Shown here in pieces: positions 9,001 through 11,302 of a stretch of DNA of 16,290 bases (the first letter of the stretch is position 1; each line of letters starts with the position of its first letter). The position numbers were made by a program, and so were the translations under genes. The notes under the pieces are model-generated. The model saw only the letters and a list, made by a program, of their open reading frames with translations. It made no database searches and was not told the DNA's origin. The stretch comes from Candidatus Methanoperedens sp. (GTDB taxonomy: Archaea > Halobacteriota > Methanosarcinia > Methanosarcinales > Methanoperedenaceae): positions 1 through 16,290 of the forward strand of contig JAHFCV010000030.1 of NCBI GenBank assembly GCA_023249275.1, given 5' to 3'.

Positions 9001-11087
9001 CTTGCAGTGCAGGCTGAGTTGTTAAATGCGCCGCTTGCAAGCGTGGGTTTTCTCATCTCACTGCCATGTAACTCGTAGGCTGCATGGCATGCATCCGCAA
9101 CGCAGCTCTGGTTCGCCAGCCTTGACGTCCTGGCAGAATGGTTGGGGCGCTGCATGTTCTCTTTATTCAGGAACTCTTCCTTAACCGGTGAGGAGGTGTT
9201 CTGGTGGCAGTATTTGGTGCAGTATCCATCCTTATGCCTCAGTTGTTCGAGAGCGGGAAAGCCTGTGCCGTAGTGGTAAGCCAGCGTTGCTTTGAGGCTG
9301 TTATTGTAGTCAGGGTCGTTGTTGGAATTATTTAACAGCGCAGGCTGGCCGTGGCAATCGTAGCAGTTGGGAGCGCCTGGGGTTCTCACGTTCGCTGTGT
9401 TGTTGCTGTGCGCCAGGTTCTGGGGCGCTTTCCAGGGCGCAGATGCGTTCTGGTGGCACTGCTCGCAGGTTCTGGGGTTCTTGTACTTCGAGGGATGGTC
9501 GCTTGCAGGCTGCTCTGAGAAGTTGGCTTTTCCGTCGTTGTTGGGGTCGTCGCCGTGGCAGCCCCAGCAGATTTTATTCTCAGCCGGGCGAAGCGCCGAG
9601 CCGTTGCTTGCGTTGAAGTTGAGGGGATACTTAGGTGGATTCGTGCTCATATTATACTTGTTGTGCACGTAGTCACTTTTGTTGAAGGTGTTGTAGTCAA
9701 TATGATAGGGCGATTTGCCTCCAAGGTCGTGGCATTTGGTACAGTTGGCACTCGCAAACTCTGCTGTGGGGACAAGATGGGAGTCGAGCTTTAAATTTGC
9801 ATCAATGTGGCAGGCTTTGCAGTCAGGATTGGTGTGGTTGACATTCGTGCCGCCGTTGGCTGTGATGTTCAAGCCGCCTGTGATGTTGTGGCAGAGGACG
9901 CACTGAGCGTTTATTTCCCTATTCGTTGTATTAGGAAATGGTTTTATCACATGATAGTTACCGTGGCAAATATCACACGAAACATTTGCTTGGTTCCCTG
10001 TATGATTGTGAGAAGTAGAATTCGACGGACCTTTCTGTTTCCATTTCCATTCAATATTAATTAAAGAGCTTTGGGTTATGTTAGTAGAGGCATGACAAGT
10101 TGCGCCGGATGCCGCTGTTGCCCATGCGCAAGAGGGTCTCTTTGAGACATTATCACCTGGCGCTGCGGTGGCGAAGTCCCACCAATCATGTGCTGTTCCT
10201 GAACCGGATTTATAATGGCAGGTATAGCAATACTCAGAGCCTGGGCTGTTTGTCGCCCATGATACATCAACCCCGGTTCCATCATTTTTAGATAGATTGT
10301 AATTAAATCCCGTAACTTTCCCTGGCAAAGATTTATCCACAGGAGTTATTTTTCCAACGTGAAATGACCTCAAGCCTATGGTTTCAGGTAATTTATCAAA
10401 TTGGTGTTCGTAGCCAGAATGGCATATCGTACATGGGTCAGCATTACCAACATGGGTACCTCCGGGAGAGGCGTGTGTATTCGTAGTTGTTTTGTGGCAT
10501 CTTCCTTTTGTAAAAAGTACTTCTGTGTAAGTTTTTAATTGCGTTCCACTCACATTTACAGAAATATTGATTAATAGGTGGTCATCAACAAAACCTGCGG
10601 GTAATTCGGCAACGTCGCTATAAGCAACATAAATCCCATCGTTTGCTTTAAAGTCTCCTCCTGTGCCACTATCACCAAAACTCAACGAGATGTTTCTATA
10701 AAGCGATGTTGGATTTATAGCATGATGATATGTGTCTGTTGCCTTCTGGGTATGATCCCATTGGTTCGTGGCATTCAATAAACCGCCAAGAGTTCTTCCC
10801 CTCATTAAATTGCCATCATCATCAATAACAACTGCATAAACAGTGACTGCAAGATTCCTGTCATAGCCCGTTCCTTCTGCGTGTGTAGCGCCATCGTACC
10901 AGCCATCAGTATACACCTTCTTGTCAGTCCAAATAATCAACTGCGTGGGCGTTCCTGCTGCCTCAGCCCTCTCCGCCATGGCAAACAGCGCCGCAATTAC
11001 CACCAGAACCAGCAGCACGGCTCTTGCCGCATGAAATGTAACTGTAATTGGATTTTTAACTCGCTCTTGCTCTGCCTTCGAGGACAT
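1..11087 (-). CDS. Giant secreted multiheme c-type cytochrome (3' end beyond window)
   Basis: A single open frame of at least 3,695 codons, read codon by codon with no in-frame stop; it leaves the window at the left edge. The ATG at 11087 is preceded by a Shine-Dalgarno-like GGAAGGT. Residues 1-46 are an export signal: charged start, hydrophobic core at about 24-41, then an Ala-rich possible cleavage site. Residues 46-205 are heme-free and beta-rich, resembling Ig-like or macroglobulin folds of archaeal surface proteins. Hemes occupy residues 219-757 (15 sites) and 1134 to the edge (69 sites), separated by a heme-free domain. The 84 sites are 75 CXXCH, 6 CX4CH, 2 CX3CH and 1 CX10CH. N-X-S/T sequons are abundant, suggesting a glycosylated cell-surface protein. 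The likely role is long-range extracellular electron transfer. No cytochrome c maturation genes lie in the window. The C-terminus, which might hold an S-layer or membrane anchor, is not visible. Confidence 0.95.
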   Translation of the reverse strand, partial: MSSKAEQERVKNPITVTFHAARAVLLVLVVIAALFAMAERAEAAGTPTQLIIWTDKKVYTDGWYDGATHAEGTGYDRNLAVTVYAVVIDDDGNLMRGRTLGGLLNATNQWDHTQKATDTYHHAINPTSLYRNISLSFGDSGTGGDFKANDGIYVAYSDVAELPAGFVDDHLLINISVNVSGTQLKTYTEVLFTKGRCHKTTTNTHASPGGTHVGNADPCTICHSGYEHQFDKLPETIGLRSFHVGKITPVDKSLPGKVTGFNYNLSKNDGTGVDVSWATNSPGSEYCYTCHYKSGSGTAHDWWDFATAAPGDNVSKRPSCAWATAASGATCHASTNITQSSLINIEWKWKQKGPSNSTSHNHTGNQANVSCDICHGNYHVIKPFPNTTNREINAQCVLCHNITGGLNITANGGTNVNHTNPDCKACHIDANLKLDSHLVPTAEFASANCTKCHDLGGKSPYHIDYNTFNKSDYVHNKYNMSTNPPKYPLNFNASNGSALRPAENKICWGCHGDDPNNDGKANFSEQPASDHPSKYKNPRTCEQCHQNASAPWKAPQNLAHSNNTANVRTPGAPNCYDCHGQPALLNNSNNDPDYNNSLKATLAYHYGTGFPALEQLRHKDGYCTKYCHQNTSSPVKEEFLNKENMQRPNHSARTSRLANQSCVADACHAAYELHGSEMRKPTLASGAFNNSACTASGCHNVSDPPYEDYKYHNNVVNCTSCHMDNKGFNIHPVKYLQNDGLDFAQVNTTAASCKLCHKNSQGDVTLAKWGVTARKVGAQHHSDDPKNGSKWNKTQDPYWDYVPHEVTFVTGWKNNSNRGFITNFNAMNDTNYSAARISENTTEDSFVGHYPNNTNFTSSASGWFASGTATTLAWSNLAEDGNPAGGITVASTTKSQIVDANWTVSFTYPRSGAVAEGLIKLESKLVKAANINTGALKVINVSINDNSGVPNITEVYNRSLPNTAEPDWVESGELSIPNPDTVFWKNGVYNVTIRTRWTGLGGSTTPNIKAAYDNVFVNISEVDYKKYNFTFYINNTPNSDNLYTLFVGYQTHTEPARLYVLNGSSFQYRADLDSGAFTKAIIPLSQQEYAGGNITLRINDTNNGVDVHADYLDIEYMFVESYQWINNSRMHYPCEYCHASNKHNEHALGIPYEFKGNNYEGQQVNDTTTWCASCHWQGYSSGGKTYNDMVQAFLNHPLPVPPEITGNATYGANQSNPAYKNHSSWGKNDSACWGCHKGKLASGNSSVFLHNVSTGTSGGVNCTACHNIGGSATGEIVNFTSVNASMHGNLNKNATGNATNKPCWGCHGTKNGTWANESDQPANDHNTTYKSSPRKCEDCHNATTPQFNGKPVTDHIPSGISGSTDVNTSKYNKTYCSYCHNNSIGASSDPDGMGITSAMNASSAHYGANRTANKLMGPVATNNSTDCAYCHKNTSNMLKWGILNGSLSNISNKNGTLNTGFNHNTYTQSSGCYQCHGGTVANFHVSAMSPGEKGNPNCAGCHNVSAPGSYAKVDFTAINISVHGNLNNKSSSSPANITNKPCWGCHGTVNVSGWANESDQPANDHNTTYKSSPRKCEDCHINGSVRFNAPGLTEHIMPGKNASTEINVTDGYCSVCHNNSITSNSDNDGMGILSVINASAAHYAKDANANLMTTVQHSDNCTYCHFVNNGSSAWLTPRKPLTSTHSSYDSGTSPSTCWGCHVDSQGEPATFHVQEINKGAGSGPNCRSCHNTSDTDTGRGHIDGNVFNTSIHGNMNTTGGVDLNEPCWGCHGSGESDGHNNSRYKNPYACADCHLSTGARYAWAIARGALNVSEHFTNGSEIKASYNATVLYSCLKCHQDIGEMRLNNSDTDANKTAWTSGGDNYNGTIGGNNSPYHYGRKRSDIRNGTSTNCTYCHQNSSTAFASAMQNPTVNKSIYEHTDNGTRNITGRACTDAGCHNSSFIHNSTLTKPAVSNWTQGKYDYCAPCHKESGISTKKVRGHNTSNISTPGMDCGYCHNASSQGAVSNGALRIHSTRLTNKSTTNSTCETCHRDVTYVSASRIIKTHYPNATTDKGNTSESGRTCELCHGVVGQNKLHASMVKKPADNCQSCHLNGSKTSPYNATTTKASINAFQHDNASHAPSNQSGICERCHNTTNRSETFHFTDYANGTSVAPGWASWTNGTQANCIDCHRNKTNQAPFYALFSSSSTHTTSTLDGCYNCHTDSPTYASNPKTLHYVVQAPGNANCTLCHDIAGEAGKKIDVAAMNKSDSIHLNLNKDATVVKASPSYAPDSRRCWACHGNGSEPSSHPSNFKNAYKCADCHVPSGGRNTNYTPNNTILNVTEHYRGGSDIRTPMAAYCTDCHNKTEMLKSNSDTGLSATNPANDSVSHYGRNRSEIRSGINTSCAYCHQNSTTAFENVMLGSLNKSIREHTDSGTRNTSAGSCTNSKCHSQGLIHNSTLTKPAVQNWTANSKDYCAPCHKAGDSNATKYVYAHNTSNISAVSMDCGYCHNASSQGANSSGALKLHTSGITNTSTTNSTCVTCHKDSKYVGTSRTIRTHYPGASAGKANTSLSTWDCEECHGWSTGTKMHSSGLIKKPNYDCNACHNASGGSSYKSNPALFVNVTRHDNTSLNGANVNCNTCHNNTNRIEPFHFTNWSNGTVEATGWGGWANGTRANCTDCHVTYANQAPFYAEPTTYPNWHKGNYSGSLNDCYQCHSNLTVLNSGDNKAPVQMHNVTRTIDWGNCNACHAPKYGGAPKVDNTSLSALNSMHAGIDGATSSNINPACKACHGGNTSIHKNTTANNCTYCHIAGKLKYTTKNVSEHILNGSYANTSVNTSRYQQVFCDLCHNNSIANFNDDTPGTSNATTAHYGQNKSANKLMSPGINSTDCNYCHKNTSNMAKWGVLSTSKANISNRGDHNGYSASTQCYECHVDSKGLPVTFHADDLNQGVGSNPNCINCHNTGSSNRKVDFAITNDSSNIHKNLNIGASAGSYDSANKPCWACHGNGSATEHINTTYKAPRICESCHINASAPYGALQVKEHYWNGSDIKATNAANNTRSCLACHQNISEMLLQNNDPDAGTFDAEGDGVNGTNISAYHYGKKRSDLRSGVNTSCGYCHQNASSVFPLTTTNRSIYEHTNSTANITNSTLTCTSSKCHATGFIHNSTLTKPRTQVWTPGMQDYCAPCHKAGDINATKYVYSHNTSVTPINDDCGYCHNASSQGIAGSRVNVHTPNLTNTTAPAVYANCAGCHNGTSLYVGSGKQILSHMPNASQYRGNTSQSSYTCELCHNLSGKPSMHSMGMNRSNGTCNTCHFNRTSPYKSTKKIIASNDYNHTYVGQKTCAITQCHNASNGSVFHMDKYAAGVVAEPEKFNSIWNDRYTMGFTESSYPYVDCIDCHRAPYNNSYPFNNTYPFNYSTNYSFNYEANHTGENKKVHSASDQIKSCYNCHTNRTDGTDRYMVHNVTIEPLVGGPACIKCHNLSATSDVPSNKRVNHTALNQSVHKNLTNFTAWNNSPNKATTVLLDSACWTCHASDITNIPGNEHPDRAGGISKAFRCTECHTPGGYVSISNPQVYQNATRVYKHYPGAALAGAKIHSTNYTAGSCQVCHNNSIVFSNISTDKTKLNATVSHYAANTSIGMMGTNTDRSCEECHNNTAPSFGVPKQLVDVYKHSMNSDCQGPCHNPYYVNKLTVNPIKLHNASVGIYYTC
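171..797 (-). repeat. Hexaheme module H6-g
   Basis: Sites: CYNCH 783, CIKCH 693, CWTCH 534, CTECH 447, CQVCH 303, CEECH 171. Spacings are 90, 159, 87, 144 and 132 bases. HYA at 237 precedes the sixth heme. It is a divergent copy but keeps the aromatic residue at sites 1 and 3. A CX3CH site (CQGPCH, 81-98) follows it before the window edge. Confidence 0.6.
861..927 (-). repeat. Short tandem repeat encoding an Asn/Tyr/Phe-rich linker
   Basis: Three to four imperfect copies of an 18-24 base unit built on TTGAATGGATAG (plus strand; copies near 861, 885 and 903). In the cytochrome frame they encode degenerate YPFN/NYSF units in the linker between O8-C and H6-g. The reading frame is kept throughout. 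Confidence 0.7.
936..1679 (-). repeat. Octaheme module O8-C
   Basis: Sites: CTSSKCH (CX4CH) 1659, CAPCH 1569, CGYCH 1482, CAGCH 1377, CELCH 1263, CNTCH 1191, CAITQCH (CX4CH) 1086, CIDCH 936. Spacings are 90, 87, 105, 114, 72, 105 and 150 bases. The seventh site is CX4CH here, whereas it is CXXCH in the other two copies. Confidence 0.75.
1776..2354 (-). repeat. Hexaheme module H6-f
   Basis: Sites: CYECH 2340, CINCH 2253, CWACH 2121, CESCH 2052, CLACH 1938, CGYCH 1776. Spacings are 87, 132, 69, 114 and 162 bases. HYGKKRSDLRSG (HYG at 1836) precedes the sixth heme, and an acidic Gly-rich loop (DAEGDG) follows the fifth. Confidence 0.75.
2454..3002 (-). repeat. Hexaheme module H6-e
   Basis: Sites: CYQCH 2988, CNACH 2889, CKACH 2766, CTYCH 2709, CDLCH 2589, CNYCH 2454. 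Spacings are 99, 123, 57, 120 and 135 bases. HYG lies at 2526. The third site is CKACH where most copies have CW(G/A)CH. H6-f follows directly with no O8 between. Confidence 0.7.
3093..3809 (-). repeat. Octaheme module O8-B
   Basis: Sites: CTNSKCH (CX4CH) 3789, CAPCH 3699, CGYCH 3609, CVTCH 3507, CEECH 3396, CNACH 3321, CNTCH 3210, CTDCH 3093. Spacings are 90, 90, 102, 111, 75, 111 and 117 bases. DNA around CAPCH (3665-3713) closely matches O8-C (1533-1583). Confidence 0.8.
3912..4490 (-). repeat. Hexaheme module H6-d
   Basis: Sites: CYNCH 4476, CTLCH 4389, CWACH 4242, CADCH 4173, CTDCH 4050, CAYCH 3912. Spacings are 87, 147, 69, 123 and 138 bases. HYGRNRSEIRSG (HYG at 3972) precedes the sixth heme. 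Confidence 0.75.
4569..5291 (-). repeat. Octaheme module O8-A
   Basis: Sites: CTDAGCH (CX4CH) 5271, CAPCH 5181, CGYCH 5094, CETCH 4992, CELCH 4881, CQSCH 4809, CERCH 4686, CIDCH 4569. Spacings are 90, 87, 102, 111, 72, 123 and 117 bases, almost superimposable on O8-B and O8-C. Confidence 0.8.
5397..5999 (-). repeat. Hexaheme module H6-c
   Basis: Sites: CWGCH 5985, CRSCH 5898, CWGCH 5775, CADCH 5706, CLKCH 5574, CTYCH 5397. Spacings are 87, 123, 69, 132 and 177 bases. HYGRKRSDIRNG (HYG at 5457) precedes the sixth heme. The longer fifth interval holds an Asn/Asp/Gly-rich insert. Confidence 0.75.
6093..6674 (-). repeat. Hexaheme module H6-b
   Basis: Sites: CYQCH 6660, CAGCH 6582, CWGCH 6450, CEDCH 6348, CSVCH 6237, CTYCH 6093. 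Spacings are 78, 132, 102, 111 and 144 bases. HYA lies at 6162 and a DNDG loop follows the fifth heme. It shares a stretch of near-identical DNA with H6-a. Confidence 0.8.
6795..7394 (-). repeat. Hexaheme module H6-a
   Basis: Sites in N-to-C order: CWGCH 7380, CTACH 7290, CWGCH 7167, CEDCH 7068, CSYCH 6948, CAYCH 6795. Spacings are 90, 123, 99, 120 and 153 bases. HYG lies at 6873 and a DPDG loop follows the fifth heme. It is nearly identical in part to H6-b. Confidence 0.8.
7689..8816 (-). other. Internal heme-free domain of the cytochrome (376 residues)
   Basis: Residues 758-1133 lie between heme CKLCH (8817-8831) and heme CEYCH (7674-7688) and contain no CXnCH site. The segment is rich in Thr, Asn, Val and aromatic residues, with repeated short hydrophobic strands and many sequons. 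Its later part, with segments such as NITLRINDTNNG and ADYLDIEYMF, resembles carbohydrate-binding or galactose-binding-like beta sandwiches. It could dock a partner, a sugar coat or a mineral surface. The fold is inferred from residue pattern only. Confidence 0.5.
8817..9104 (-). repeat. Half-octaheme block following H6-N
   Basis: Four sites: CVADACH (CX4CH) 9084, CTASGCH (CX4CH) 8991, CTSCH 8922 and CKLCH 8817. Spacings of 93, 69 and 105 bases resemble the first four positions of the O8 modules (90, about 87, about 102). The block looks like a shortened O8 unit that ends where the heme-free internal domain begins. Confidence 0.5.
9204..9821 (-). repeat. Hexaheme module H6-N
   Basis: Six heme sites in N-to-C order: CKACH 9807, CTKCH 9729, CWGCH 9555, CEQCH 9453, CYDCH 9351 and the CX3CH site CTKYCH 9204 (each coordinate is the start of the His codon on the plus strand). 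HYG at 9273 precedes the sixth site. It is the most divergent H6 copy and sits in the first heme block. Confidence 0.6.
10092..10130 (-). other. Long-spaced heme-attachment candidate CX10CH
   Basis: Residues read C-AWATAASGAT-C-H. The spacing between the two Cys is far longer than the usual two residues. The site lies 123 bases after CYTCH (10215), the same offset at which CX4CH follows the preceding CxYCH-type site elsewhere in the protein (117-126 bases). It is therefore a plausible expanded heme site. Alternatively only the TCH half is used, or the two Cys form a disulfide. Confidence 0.5.
10500..10951 (-). other. Heme-free beta-rich N-terminal domain of the cytochrome
   Basis: Residues about 46-196 contain no heme motif. 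They begin with a TDKKVYTDGW segment and continue with alternating hydrophobic strands, a DDDGN turn, several NIS/NVS sequons and an LPAGFVDDH segment. The pattern suggests an Ig-like or alpha-2-macroglobulin-type beta sandwich, as found in archaeal surface cytochromes. The assignment rests on pattern only. A lone CH pair (residues 197-198) without an upstream Cys follows it. Confidence 0.5.
10952..11087 (-). other. N-terminal signal / membrane segment of the cytochrome
   Basis: Residues 1-46 begin MSSKAEQERVKNP, followed by a hydrophobic run (AVLLVLVVIAALFAM) and an Ala/Glu-rich stretch ending EAAG. This looks like a Sec signal peptide with possible cleavage after the AEAA segment. If it is not cleaved, it would act as an N-terminal membrane anchor. 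It places the rest of the protein outside the cytoplasmic membrane, where c-type hemes are attached. Confidence 0.8.
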
Positions 11088-11302
11088 TCTACCTTCCTAT
11101 CCGTTATCTCCCGTTTTCCTCGTTTTGAAGGCGTCCCATCTTTTCTAACCTAAAGTGACATATCCGGAAAATTTGGTTAGCACTAAAGATTCACAACGCT
11201 GCCTACCCCGTTTTAGCGTTTTCCCCGTTTTCCTATACAAATATTAATTGCTTTTATTAGGATATATAGGTTTCCAATGCATCATTATTATAATGACATC
11301 AA
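11088..11302 (-). promoter_or_regulatory. Promoter and long leader of the giant cytochrome
   Basis: A 215-base gene-free interval. The minus strand carries TATATAT at 11262-11268, a good archaeal TATA box with purines upstream. Transcription would then begin about 25-30 bases downstream, near 11235-11240, leaving a leader of roughly 150 bases, long for an archaeal gene. The leader contains AAAACGGGG twice (11207-11215 and 11223-11231, 16 bases apart) and a shorter AAAACGGG (11110-11117). This suggests an operator or an RNA control element. No stable hairpin terminator for the upstream gene is obvious. Confidence 0.5.
11091..11097 (-). promoter_or_regulatory. Ribosome binding site of the giant cytochrome
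   Basis: The minus strand reads GGAAGGT three bases before ATG. It is an imperfect match to the archaeal anti-Shine-Dalgarno sequence at short spacing, and it supports the 11087 start. Confidence 0.5.

Noticed and set aside
1..9821. Periodic repeats considered as a CRISPR array or a transposon repeat cluster.
   Set aside because: The repeats are protein-coding heme modules in one frame with diverged DNA. There are no identical short repeats with unique spacers, no transposase and no terminal inverted repeats.
74..10291. Many plus-strand open frames of 60-170 codons across the cytochrome gene (for example 1776-2279 and 2307-2801).
   Set aside because: They are antisense shadows: the complement of Cys-His heme codons gives repeated GTG GCA, which lacks stops. 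The translated products are low-complexity Val/Ala/Cys strings with no family resemblance.
10488..10502. A lone Cys-His pair (KGRCH, residues 194-198) before the first heme.
   Set aside because: There is no Cys at a plausible distance upstream, so it was not counted as a heme site. It might be a degraded motif.
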